DNA from: Stenopsyche tienmushanensis | Lineage: Eukaryota; Arthropoda; Insecta; Trichoptera; Stenopsychidae | Direction of reading: 5' to 3' | Length of the DNA stretch: 64,000 nt | NCBI GenBank assembly: GCA_008973525.1 | Contig: WACJ01000075.1 | Span: 310,001 to 374,000, forward strand | In this document: positions 27,701 to 40,172 of the stretch, piece by piece | How positions within the stretch are numbered: position 1 is the stretch's first letter | Layout: every line of letters starts with the position of its first letter | Notes under the pieces: generated by a model | Database searches by the model: none | What the model was told of the DNA's origin: nothing | What the model saw: the letters and a program-made list of their open reading frames with translations, nothing else | Made by a program: the position numbers and the translations under genes

Positions 27701-28678
27701 GCTATGAAAAAAATTGAATGTTCTGCATGTTTTCCATTGTTGAGGGCTCAGACGTGGTAAGGGGAGCTTGCCACCTGAGGCAGATGAAGCCATTAGCACC
27801 AGGAAAGTAGAAACTAGAGCGTCGTAACGAGCTACATAGTTGGTAAGGGCGTAGCTCCAGAACGCCGGCGGCGTAGACACTGCCGTAGAGCTCCTACTTG
27901 TTGCTGCTACAATCGATACTGCGACCCTTGCGGTGCGTTTAGCTGCGCTGCGCCATGCCGCCTAGGGGTGACCGAACTCCTATACAACTGCCCACATGCA
28001 TTCATAGGACTAAAACTACCCCTTTTACACTAACAGCTCACCCGGCTAAATATTAATAATCACTACAAAAAGTAGCCAAATTGCTGACATAAAATAAGTA
28101 AAATAGAGCAAACGTTCACTTACGATAAAACGCTATAGCATACAAATCGCCAATCATTGCTCACCTATAACAATACAAAAGCACAATTAATTACATGAAA
28201 ACGATATTAAAAACTAAATAATTTCAAATTGTGTTCAATTCAATTAAAAATAGTAAGGATTTCGAATCGTAACAAAATTACTATGCTCAATCAAGTTACT
28301 GATTTTTTCAAAATACATTCAATGATTAAACGATTCAAATATCAGAAATGCCACAAAAGGGCAACAAATTAACTATTTCTATAAAACCACATTATATTTT
28401 CTAATATGGAGTCTGTTTCATGAAATCCAATGCAGAACAAAGGCCTACCCTAATCGATTTAATTTATTCACTCATCTAACTGCTCGTTGTTTGATGGATA
28501 AAATTACATGATGATCAAAGATTCTCAAATTTACATACGAGCATTTAATCCACTCAATGAGTATGCACTCACATGTAGTGTGCATCGCTTCATAGCGCTT
28601 TATTTGCAATACCGGGCTTGTATTTTTATTAAAACCCTTTGCGGTCCTGAAAATAAAGTTCCAATAGGTCGCTAAATA
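24781..28678. other. Unannotated AT-rich DNA with a GC-richer patch
   Basis: Nothing coding recognised. At 27735..27975 the sequence turns clearly GC-richer, with repeated GCGTAG/CGTAGAG-like strings and a 71-codon minus frame. It may be part of a retroelement or an unrecognised exon or promoter. Confidence 0.4.
27267..27311. repeat. Perfect 16-bp stem hairpin
   Basis: GACAAAACTTAATTAT (27267..27282) and its exact reverse complement (27296..27311), with a 13-bp spacer. Isolated in AT-rich DNA. It could be the remnant of a small palindromic element. Confidence 0.8.
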
Positions 28679-28682
28679 TTAA

Positions 28683-29340
28683 ACCTGTTGAGTGGGCGAG
28701 ACGTATATATACGTCCAACGTAAAGTGCATCGAAATTGGTTAGGACGTATATATACGTCCTCGAAATATATGTTAAGTCCTAAAGCAGTGGGACTTTTTT
28801 TATTTAACGAATGTGTGAGTTGTCGATACATGCTTTGACATGAATTTAAGATTTAGCAAATTGGTTGCACTTCGCAAGATTCAAAGGCAAACTTATAGTT
28901 TTAAAATGGAAGGACAAAAAGATGTATTGATGCTCAGTTCAGACAACATAGTAAAAATCCAACCTATGCCATCAAAAAACAGCATTGCACTTAAACCCTC
29001 ACGCTTAGTTGAAAGGCATTTTCAAAGAACAAACGAAAGGGAACTAAAACCAGGAAATTTTGAGTTTATTACATAAAAAAGGAAAGAATCTACATACTGA
29101 TGTCTGGATTGTGAAGTAGCACTACGTGTGTAGCACTGCTTGATTTATTTTATAATATTTTATATGTTTCCATTTTCTTTGTTGCTCATTTATGTTTTTA
29201 TATCTAAATCAATAAAAATATACGTTTCATTGTTTTTATTTATAAATTCTAAGCATTGTAAAAAAATTAATAAAATGAACTCACACCAGGAGGGCGGGAC
29301 GTATATATACGTCCTAACAAAATGTGTGCACACAGTGTAA
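28683..29340 (+). mobile_element. piggyBac-type element, internally deleted, copy 1
   Basis: Preceded by TTAA (28679..28682), beginning ACCTGTTGAGTGGGCG. It has two palindromes near the left end (28699..28716, one mismatch, and 28743..28760) and one near the right (29297..29314), each GGACGTATATATACGTCC. The plus frame 28840..29073 ends with PSRLVERHFQRT, the R-L-x-x-R-H-F motif found just before the cysteine-rich domain of piggyBac transposases. Reading on through stops gives KRKESTY, CLDCEVALRV and HC, the zinc-binding tail in decayed form. The DDE core is deleted. The right boundary is approximate because the terminal TTAA is unclear. Confidence 0.8.
28840..29130 (+). pseudogene. piggyBac transposase C-terminal fossil
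   Basis: An in-frame remnant inside the element at 28683: an ATG-started stretch with SFKMEGQKDVLMLSSDN, then RLVERHF. Three in-frame stops (TAA about 29074, TGA about 29098, TAG about 29131) interrupt a recognisable Cys-x-x-Cys...His-Cys tail. The DDE catalytic domain is missing, so it cannot act as a transposase. The DNA-binding tail might have been expressed before the stops arose. Confidence 0.7.
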
Positions 29341-29344
29341 TTTT

Positions 29345-32300
29345 TTTTAATGTATAATTACGAAAAAAATATCGTAATATAATAAGTATAATCGGATATG
29401 TTCACAAGAGCGCGCGTCAAGAGTCGACAAAGGACCCACCAGAATTAAATCGATGTCGAATCAGATTCGACATAGGACCCGAAGGAATAGTTTTTTTTTT
29501 GTTTTCAAATGAAGATGTCAAACAATACATATACGATCAATACAATGCATGTTTTTTTTCACAGTGTATTTTTATAAAGGAATGCAATATTTTATAAAAT
29601 CAAAAAAATAAACTCACAATCACAGATCCTCTTATACAAAGTATTATTTCGCAATTTCATTAAATGATGTAATCTTGTATTAATAAAATATTTTGCATTG
29701 AAGAAAATAAGTGAGTTTTGAAGAAATGCACACATATATTATTTCTGATAGTTTTCTTTAGATGTGATCTTAAAAATGATGATGCATTAATAATCTTACA
29801 ACAGAGTAGTGAGCCAATTTTTTGTCAAAATATTATCTACTGCTAAAATATCCAGTCTCATTCATTTCGATCATTCAGTACATTCATACATGTTGTAAGA
29901 ACAATAAAAAGACCTGAACAGATTCTTCTTTTTTAACAAACACTCACTGCTGCAAATTTTGGCAGATTTAACTCTCACCAAAATAAACTTATTTTAAGCT
30001 TTATCACATATAAATAAGTACTCTTTAGCGTTATTTTCATATAAAATCTTAATTATTAAGCTTACTTCATCTGACAATTAATGAATTCTTTATATTAAAG
30101 ATGTTATGAATACTTGGCAGAAATTAATTTATTTCATAGCAAATTAAAGTTTTTCCATATATATTTATTAAGGGCAACGCTTTTCCATTATCTAGCTTCA
30201 GCCCAGTTGATGGACGCTGTCTGGTAGAAGTTTTAAAGACTTTGCTTCTTATATATATACCAAAGCAAAGCTAAATTTTGCATGTTAAAATGGTGCATAA
30301 CTCGATTTATTATAAATTTATGCAGACTTATAATATTTTGCACGGTTTTTAAGATCGCCAAGGTTAAAAACTTCTTAGACCAAAGTTCGCTTATGGAACA
30401 ATGCTACCTTTTATTCATGTGCAATTATGAATTTCAATTTGTCTGCTGATGAACATGATCTGGAAAAGCAAAGACGCATTGCTCATAGTGAATGTTAAAA
30501 AAAAAATTATAATAGTTATGTGTGTGATTATTTGTCGAATTTGGGATGGATAAATAGATTTTAGCTGAATTTGATAGTAGTATGAAGCCCTCAGGTGAAC
30601 ATGCTTGGATTAATCTACCTCGTCTTGTACGGCTTAAATTTTATGTCCATTTATCAGTGTCTCCTCTTGGAGTATAGATTTGAAGTAAATTTTATAGGGT
30701 AGAATATGTATAAGCATTCGATATTTTTTTGATGTTTGTCATAAAGTGAATATAGATCATGTTTTTAATGTATTTCCATAAATATCTCGACAAAGGCAAT
30801 TTCTTCCGCTATGCAATTAAGTCCATCTGTGCCGGCTTGAAAAATGATCCCCAGCTATTGGGTATAATCACAAAATGGGCCAGAGTTAATTGGCGAAGAA
30901 GCACAAGAGTCCACACACATTTTCCAGCACACGTTCTTCATCCCTGGATACCATAAGCCATCATTAATGATGTCGAAAACAGCACAAATGGGGCAGCATG
31001 AGAAATGAAAGAACGTCAGAAAGAGCAGTAATGAACGCTAATGGCTATTCATTAACCTTGAACATGGAAACGGGTGTTGATATTATTTTAGCATTCGCCT
31101 CTAAAAGTATGGAATATCATAAAAAATAATTTATTGAAATATTTCACAGGTAAATACCACAGCGAAAATGTATAACACTGCCTGAAACAAACCCTTAAAA
31201 TAACGCAAAAAAATATTTCCATGCATCCAAGAGAAATATCTCAAATGACATCCTAAGAAACAAGACAAATATACTTACAATAAAAATTTAAAGTCTAGAC
31301 GGGTCTTATCACCCCCGGGGTTAGCACGCATTAAAATTTTTGCGTTGGCGTTTTTTACAAAGAAAATTTTAACAAAAATTCGAATTCAAAACATGTCTTC
31401 AAATTCTTCAAAGATACCACATTGAAGTCTAGACAATGGATAGAAAATATGCGACGTGAGTTATGATGTGGAAAAAATCTGCTTAAAAATACATGAATTT
31501 ATTACGTGTGCATAAAGTATTCAAATGATATATTTTTGTTGGATAAAACGATAATACTGACGAAAATCTACAATTTCGCCCCGAGAAAAATATTAGGTTG
31601 GTTTATAAATTTCCAGTATCTTTATCCAATTGAAATTTATACAAGAATAATGAATATTCGAATTTGTGATCTTTCGTCAATTTGTAGGAAAGATTTGGAT
31701 CTTATTTGAGGAAAATAATTGGTCTTAGAAATATTAGCGTAATAGGATTGGGAAGAACTGATAATCTGTTGGAGCAAACTGCAATTAGTAAGCTGGATGA
31801 GATAAAACTTCCTACGCATATTCCAAAATCATATTTTTCATAATTAAAGCCATATATGATCTAACATTACTCTCCAGGAACATGATCTTCCATTTGAAAT
31901 GTCTAGAAACACACAAAAACACTTTTGATATTAATGTTTTTAGTTGATCAACGTTAATTAATGTATACTTATAGTTGCTTTATTATACAATAGTCAATTT
32001 ATGAATCAAACCAATGCAACAAATTTTTAAACTAATCGACCTCACAACTGACTTTTGATATCAATAAAAAAATAAAATAAAAATAAAAAATAAATTAATT
32101 ATGACTCGTGTCAAATAACAGCAAAATATCAATAAATCAAGAATTATTTAGTAATTTATTATGGATTTTTAAAATGTACATTTTGCAATATATTTACAAA
32201 GGACATCGTGTTTTTATCTCAACGCTAGCATATCATACGAGACACGTAGTATAAATTAGGTCCTGATGTAAAAACCACGAATAAGGGTCGTGATACATTT

Positions 32301-34090
32301 ATCGGCACAAACATAAACAGCACGATTCATGCACGTGATTCAAAGTATTGACAATACGCATATTTCTTTAAGAGTCACATATAAGATAAAACCTTTTTTA
32401 GAGTGCCACTGAAGGATCGATCGTAATAATGACATAGGCATCTTACAAAATAAAAGCAGTTGGATGGAGATGGAACAGCTAAATGAATTGATTCATCAAC
32501 GATTATACTGTCATGATTTAAGAATTTTCTTAATGTAATATTATTGTTATAGAACGATCAATATATCGCTGTAAAATGTTGAATATGTACAAGTCTATAA
32601 ATGAGTTTATTGCATCAAAAAATTACAAATAAACGGTTTGGTAGACATTGCTTTATACAAGCGAATTTTTAAATTGTCTGACATCTTCGGAAAAGAATCG
32701 GCAATCAATGAGAGCCTGAAAAGCAATTTCATTTGAATAGGAAGAGAAACTCGTTGAATTGCAAAAATATAAGACTGCAACATCTTCAGATGGATCAATA
32801 CGTAAGGGCAAATGATTCAACTTTCGTATTTTGAATAGCGTTGTAGTAAAATGGCGTATGCTATTATTCAAACAACTGTTTGGAATAAGTTTTCATCTTC
32901 GATATTATCAAAATTAATTAAATTGCGATTCATATCCATTGATTTTTCAAGTGAAATTATTTTATCATTTTCATCAAATACTTGATTATTTAACGTGTAT
33001 TTTATATATTGGATAGAATATTTGGGTAGTGTGGTGCGCTTTTTTTGAAAATTGGAAGTAATTCAATATCACATTTTGAACTGGATTGAATAAATTGATC
33101 CCGAAGTAGACGTTCGAGCGAATTTCATTCGCGAAGTAGGATTTTTATAAAGGTTGCCAGGGGACGTACATTCTGCCTTAAGTGCTGAATGTGGATATTA
33201 CAGAAGCCGAGATTGTCGCCATCAAATTAGTTGAATCGTGCCAAAAACTTCCGAACCGATTGAAAATAATATTTTCTGGCAAATTCAAACATTGTCGATT
33301 GAGAAGCACTCATTGGTTTTAAATGACATGGCTTCACCCAGGGGGGTATGAACGTAATTTTAATTATAAGGAGGCCAAACATGCTAGGATTCAGTCGGTC
33401 ACAGGTGGAAAATCAATAGCCGCTTACATACCCGGTGGTAAATTATTACTTGCCTCATAACACTTTGTGGGTGCAACAGTGTAAGCATGATGCCTCAACA
33501 TATGGGGCACCCGGTATCGTGCCAACTGGTGATTCAATATTTCGGTCATAAAATTTCATTGGAAATTAATTTTCAGCAATGCTTTGAAATGAAATCGGAT
33601 TATAGATTTCTATGTGTTTTACTATTTGAACGTGCAATTAAAAAAAAATACCCTTTGATATAAGAATATTGACATGAACCACATGATGTATCAATAAAAC
33701 GGTTCGTTCTATTATAACGTCATTAGAGTATGGAATCTGTTGCAATCAAAATAGCCGATGATGACAGCATTTAGTGGAATACATGTATGAGATTGTTGGT
33801 TGAATAAAAATAAATCTGTAACATTCTGAAAATATCTTTGAACACAATCATCCCTAATCCAATAATTATCGATAATAGTATGGTAGGCAGTGATCGAAAT
33901 TTTGCACTCATTTATAGAAAGCTATATTTTGTTTCAATGTAAATCAGGAAAGTTACAGTCTACTGAGCTTTCAATTTTGCGAACATTAATAAAATTATTC
34001 GAAACCTCTTAAAAAAAAAAAAAAATCAACAAAGCTGTTATATTTCATCTAGAAGTAGTTAACGTAAATTATTACGATTGTCAAAATGGC
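29345..34090. other. Unannotated AT-rich DNA
   Basis: No gene or complete repeat recognised apart from the palindrome at 29453. Stretches at 30960..31060 and 33160..33530 are non-repetitive and less AT-rich. No exon structure was visible. Confidence 0.4.
29453..29473. repeat. Perfect palindrome with flanking direct repeat
   Basis: ATGTCGAATC-A-GATTCGACAT. The sequence CGACA(A/T)AGGACCC occurs just before it (about 29424) and again overlapping its right end (about 29468). Located about 110 bp right of the piggyBac-type element, outside its terminus. Confidence 0.6.
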
Positions 34091-34094
34091 AATA

Positions 34095-35393
34095 TTTTTT
34101 CAAAAAGGGACCCGGCGATGATCAAATCAAGTAATTAAGCCTAATTATCAAAACATATGACTGCCAAAGCAAACGCTGAGATTTTGCAAAACAACAGAAG
34201 ACGGGAAGAAAATGCGTCCAGTACGAATACGGTGAGTTGTCCAGCAGACCTTGACGGATAAGGATCTCTTTGGATAACCGGGTTGACTACCAGACCCCAA
34301 CGAAGAAGGATTCCCTCGGACGACCAGAGGGACAGACATCAGACAGCGACTGACTGGATTGGGGGTTCATTATAAATCGAACCTATTTCCTGCGCTGCTG
34401 TATGGTCTGTTCCGGGTTACCCCGGACTACCCACGCAAAGAATGTCTTCCACTAATCTTTTAGTTCCATACGCGCAGAATGTCCAGGTGTCCACCCTTTT
34501 TGCTCCGCGCCCTCCAGAAGTTTCAGCGAGAAACACCAGTTTCAAACCATGTTCACCTAAAGATACGATGGAGGAGGAAGGACAAAGGTTAAGCTACGCA
34601 TCAAGGGAATAATAACGCGGGTTTACTACCACCACGAGTCCAACCTACGTTTGAAGGGGGTTGCAGCAGATGACGGATTGCAAGGGCTACCCCTCCTTGG
34701 GCTACTTCCTCACGATACTCGTATCGATTCGGCCATTCTTAGGACCTAGCCCCATGAGACGAGTCGCCATTCAAACAGCATAAAACCGTTCTCCTGTTTG
34801 ACTAGGCTGTTGAGGATAGTGGTGTGCCTTTGACATAGTCTCCACTAATTACTGTAATCGGATGTTCCACACACCCATTTATGGGTACGTAGCACAGGGT
34901 GACCTAGCTCATGTTAGCTGGGCTTTCCCAGCAACGTTTGATGAGCAAACTGACGAGGTTACTTTTGTGCACCTCTACTCCACATCATTACCCCAGGGTT
35001 TCAACCGTTGCCCACGGGCATAGGGTTGGCTCCGTCCCTGGGGTTTTATGGGTGGGCATCGTGGAGTCTTCGCTTCTGGAGCCCGACTGGGGAGAATCTT
35101 CGAGAAAACGACTAACTCTGTATCAAGCACGCTTGCTTGCTTGCAACTGATTCTTTTACTGTGGGTTAATCGAATAAATACGCTGTGCAGATTGTTCGAT
35201 ATTTTATTGATCGCCTACAGGTGTAGTACCTGCCTCATTTTAACCTCTATCACCGAGTGAATTAAATCATAAATATGTTCCGTCATTCATCGCAGCCGAC
35301 TCGTTGATCGGGACCATTGTTACTAATTGCGCCGCAATCAATCACGAACGTTCACGTACGAAAAACGCGACGAAGATAGCCGACCTCTTAACA
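34095..35393 (-). mobile_element. LTR-like repeat, copy 2, with GC-rich interior
   Basis: On the minus strand it starts TGTTAAGAGGTCGGC at 35393 and ends near 34095, colinear with 2589..3105 at both ends. About 0.8 kb of GC-rich sequence (34290..35090) is absent from copy 1. A candidate polyadenylation signal (AATAAA) is present on the minus strand near 35175. It may be a long LTR, or an LTR joined to leader sequence. No clear target duplication was found and no retroviral protein domain was recognised. Short open frames at 34148..34339 and 34911..35260 follow from the higher GC and are not annotated as genes. Confidence 0.6.
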
Positions 35394-38047
35394 TTTGATT
35401 CTCAAGTGACGCGAAAGTGTTCTCATTGTGTGTTTTTATTTTATGTATGTTTTGTTATTTGTATAAAACAAACATGAAAACGTTTTTGCATAAATAGGTA
35501 TCTTTATCCCCTCCCCCACCCGCCCAAATTTGAACAAGTAATTTTATATCAAAACACATCAATTTCATCAAAATATAATATCGCCCTTAAAAAGCAATTT
35601 GAACCGAGTGGAATGAAAGAGTGTAGTCATTTTTAGGAAAATTCTTATAAAGGTTATATTTCTTGTATAGATTTCTGCGATTCATTAACATTATATTTAC
35701 CTGTTATATATTTAATCTCAATCTAAAATTCAATTAGTTTTAAATAAATGAACATAATGATTTCACAACAATGAAACATAATGATAGTTGAAATATAATA
35801 AAAGTCAATGGATCTAGACTATTTATTGAAGCCATATTCGTTATAAGGTATAGACATTTTAATATGAGGCTTTTCTTGGAATATGGTGATTTTCATTATA
35901 TTCCAGAAATAATTAAATAAGAGTTTAACTAGAGAATCAACAATTGAGGGCTAAAATTACTTAATTATATTTGGCAATCAATCATTAAAAAGCTATTAAT
36001 ATTAAAATTTTCAGTTCCAAACAATTTAAGAAATATCAATATTTTTAATCTCTCAAATTTATTGACAGGGAACATTTTTTTCTATAATCAGCATTCGAGC
36101 GTTTTTATTAAATCCAAAAATGATCAAGAATTTACCATGCATTTATATGTATATGCATTAATTTAACTTTGGAAAAGTAAGGTAGTAAATTCCTATTTTT
36201 TTTTATTTTTAATAAATTATCATTTTGGTTATTTATGAAATATGAGAAATATAATTCAAATTTTCAAAAATAACATAATTCAAAGACGACTTTACTTGAG
36301 ATTGTTTCTACAGGTGTTGCTGACAAACTCTTATATTAATTGCTTTTACCAAATTAAAACAGCGTTTCTTTGAAAAATAATAAAATTATAATATCTTTTT
36401 GATTATATTCTGTGAGCGAAAATATATTTTATTCCATAAACGAATGGAATACAAAATTAAGCAGTATAAAAACCTCCAATTTGCAGCCCGATATCAAGCA
36501 CACAAAGCAAATTTGTTCAACTATTTTTTGCCGGCCAACATTGGAATATACGTACAACAAAATGAAGTTCAGTGGCTGAAAATAATTCTCAACTCGAAAT
36601 TTTAGAATGCTGCAGAGTTTTGCTGAATGAAATCTGTCAAATGCAGCGATACCCCACAATGCCAATGATACAAACTTATGACTTTCACAAATATACAAAC
36701 TTTTAATTAGGTTCGCTTTTGAATACAAAAAAAAACCTCATTAAACATCATCCAAGCCGGCCCGAATAACATTCGAATATTTTTTAGAGCAGTCATAAAA
36801 TATTGTTATGTAGTCATGTAAATATTATCATATTGCCTGCTCTCCTATTCTGGACTTTTGATGTAATATATTTGCGATATTAATTCGTCGTAAATATTAA
36901 GCAAATAAATCATGCGGATGTTTACGCGATGCTGCGTCTATAATTCAAACTTTAATATTATTTTTGGCATATGATTTAGTAATTTCGGCTGTAAATCTGC
37001 ATTATTTCAATATCGAACTCAATTTTTGATGATCTATGGAAGCATGATTAATGTGGAAACTTTGGATAACGCACTGAGCTTATTATGACCGACCATTCAG
37101 TAAACAGCTTTGGCTTGATGAATGGCTTTTCAGAAGCTACTGCAATATTTCTTAATGTTGCAGATGCACGAAATCAAGCAATAAAAATATTATAAACTCA
37201 TCAAATCTTCTTAATTGCTCCAAAATAAACATAACAAATTTAAAACTATCATTAAAATTATTATGCATGTGAAAAATAGATAAATGTGTTAATTAAGGCT
37301 TTCGGCGGGTACAACGGATCGATTTATAACCTGAGTATATTCTCAGTTTCTCATAGTCACTCGATGGTCGTAATTTTAATAGACTTCTTCTTTAACATCA
37401 AAAAGATTATTTTCTTTAAAAAAAATACTATACAGTTATATTTTCTAATTTGAGAATCCAATACTTAGATTTTTTTGAGTTTTTATCATTCAAATATTGA
37501 TTGATCCGTTTATTGCGTTTATTACATTTCGTTATGCTACCAAAATCATTAATGGGAATAAAATATACAATGGAGAGATCTTTGTGAATTGCATTTTGTA
37601 ACACCATGTAACATGCATTTAACTGAATGATATAAGTCTGTTCAATATTCAATTACAGGTAAGGATTACATGAATATCATCTGTGTCAGACATTTAACTC
37701 TTCATATGCTCAATATTGAAGGTGACTTATACCTAGGGATTCTGATTTCTCGATGATTTGAAATCTCAAGAAATTTTGACAGACAAAATTGTAGGTGATA
37801 CAGTTAAGTATTGCATACAAATATTATTATTTTAGTTTGTAATTGAAAAAAAAAAACAACTAAAAATATGGTCAACATTTAAAATTTAATTACATTACTT
37901 TATATTGTTTTTAAAATAACCCTTTAAAAATCAGAACATTGAACTTTTACATTTATATCAGTTCGGTTGTATTTCTTTCGATTATACTTCTGTGTAAAAT
38001 TATGGATCTCTGATTTTAAAGGATTTTATTTCGCCAGTTTTTCTATA
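35394..38047. other. Unannotated AT-rich DNA
   Basis: No gene or repeat seen. The overlapping frames at 36399..36728 on both strands are chance-length. Confidence 0.5.
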
Positions 38048-38051
38048 GTTG

Positions 38052-38508
38052 TGTAGCGTGGGCGATTTAACATCCCCTTGCAATAGCACTGTTAATCTGG
38101 TCAGATTTAATTCTCCAGATTACTAGCGACAACTTCCGTCTCTCTTTAGATGCAATGTACTATTTTAACAGTGCCATCTCCTGTGGCGCTGCGGTGACAT
38201 GGCACGTGCAATTACTGATCGATCGCTTCTTGTGCGTGCACCGTTTCCGGTTGGGTGGTGACGCGCAGGAGGCGGGAGTCGGAAGAGTCGGCGGTTGGCC
38301 TTGGCTGCGGGAAGACGTCCTTTCCGCAGCCAAATTCCTCTCTCTCTTTTTTTGTTCACCGTCCGTTCACCTCCATCCATCCGTCCGGCTGTACATGATC
38401 CGATAGAAGAATGGAACGTTCGTTTGTGTGGTCATTCCGACGAGCGCGTGGGAGCAGGGAGTCGTCCGGGGACTCTGCCCTCGAGAGCACCCCAGCTTCA
38501 ACGTAACA
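38052..38508 (+). mobile_element. Solo LTR, copy 2
   Basis: A 457-bp sequence TGTAGCGTGGGCGATTT...AACGTAACA with an exact 4-bp target duplication GTTG (38048..38051 and 38509..38512). TG...CA ends and the 4-bp duplication are typical of many Ty3/gypsy-type LTR elements. Open frames on both strands at 38155..38519 lie inside it because it is GC-rich, and are not genes. Confidence 0.85.
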
Positions 38509-39304
38509 GTTGTAGTTGATGGCTTTAATTAAAATATAGTCATTTTCTGGCTATATGGTCCTCTATTATCTTAAAAAATAATATTCTATCCACTCTAAAT
38601 TACAGTCAATGATATCGAATAAAATTCATTTCAAGTTGTTTTAAAGTAAACATATTATTATGTAAAATAAGTTAACAAACATAATTTTCAATAGCTTTGT
38701 ACATTAATTGTCTTTAAATTGGAATTTGCATTTATTTAAACCCTTTTTGATCATTGACACTTTGAACTAATGTGTTCTGGAATAACTTGTTATAATATTG
38801 GACTACAACTATTATAATATTGATATAGCAAATTCCCAATCAAAATACGCAATTTGAAAATACGAATCAACAACATTTAATTTAAAACGCATACGCATTG
38901 CTTGTTGATATTGCAATCAATTGTGGTCAATAGTTCTATATAGATACCCATTTCCGTTGTACATATAATATATACCAAAGCAAACGATTTTTTTTTCCAC
39001 TTTGTGTGCTTAAAAGCTAATTAACAGTTCACTATCGCTTTAGTATAAATCATTGCTTTAAAACCTACAAGGAAATATTTTAAGGACATTCCATACACAT
39101 TAAACAGACCTGTGTTATATAAATCGCTTAAAACCTCCCGATAACAAGTTAAATGAAAATTGGAAATAATACCAGCGAACCCTCATCTTTACGCAATAAT
39201 GATAACATATACATTTTGTGAATATTTGTGTTCGTAATATGGTAAGTCAAACCATTATTTTATACAAGTATTAAATTCTATATTTATGTTTTTAATTACA
39301 AATA

Positions 39305-39850
39305 TCCAATTGAGTCATAAATAATTGCCGATTATTTTCAAACATTCATTTAACTTTAACAAAATAACAAAGCAAAATGCCGATAAAATAGTTAATTATG
39401 ACGTAATTAGCTTTATTGATAATTTATTTTTGATTAATATTGATTTTGCTCCAATAACATCTTTAAAATGTCTTCATCAAAGTCGGAAAGGCCTTTGGTT
39501 CGTCTTTCAGAGTCTTATCTCCCAAGAGAAATTTTGAAATACAATTTCTTACTGTCCGTTTAGTCATTGCTCTTTTAACGTATATTTTGCATATTTTTTT
39601 CAATTGTAGCCGTATCACTGTCGCCTTTTTTAAACCAAAGCATTATATGACGAAAATGCACTGTTTGATTTTCTATTTTACGGATAAAAATAATGCTAAA
39701 ACATAAGATGTGATACGGTTGCGGAAAGACTGATAAGACATACATATCTGATGATACCATATATTCACCAATACGGATGACTTATCAAGGGTAAAACCGA
39801 ATAATTATAACGGCTTATTTTTGCCGGCAACTATTTTTGACTCAACCTAA
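39305..39850 (-). mobile_element. Mariner deletion derivative, copy A
   Basis: 546 bp flanked by TA (39303..39304 and 39851..39852). Ends share TTGAGTCATAAATAATTGCC at the left (39310) and, reverse-complemented, TTAGGTTGAGTCAAAAATAG at the right. The minus frame keeps the start of a mariner transposase (ENQTVHFRHIMLWFKKGDSDTAT...), the first DNA-binding helices only. The catalytic domain is gone. Probably cross-mobilised or simply immobile. Confidence 0.8.
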
Positions 39851-40172
39851 TAATTTCCTTCGCTTTCAATGGAAGTCTCTTGTATAAAAAAACAGTGGAT
39901 TTGGTTTTAAATAAGAAGGCGAGTGATTCATAATTTCATCTTCATTTAAAATTATCTGTCCCGGACGGAAAGACTTTCAACTAGTAATAAATATTTGGAT
40001 TAAAACAGACGATTTGAAAGAACTCCTGACATTTGTTCTTGGAAGAAGTAAATAATGCTTTGTATGAATCTTGAGTTAAGATAATTTATTTCAAGCAATT
40101 AAACATGCCCTTTTCAAGCAATTATATCCGATATCAAGAACATATGGTCTAATTTTCAATTCAGCCGAAATG

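Noticed and set aside
38155..38519. Three overlapping frames on both strands
   Set aside because: They lie wholly within a solo LTR with an exact target duplication; the GC-rich LTR has few stops by chance.
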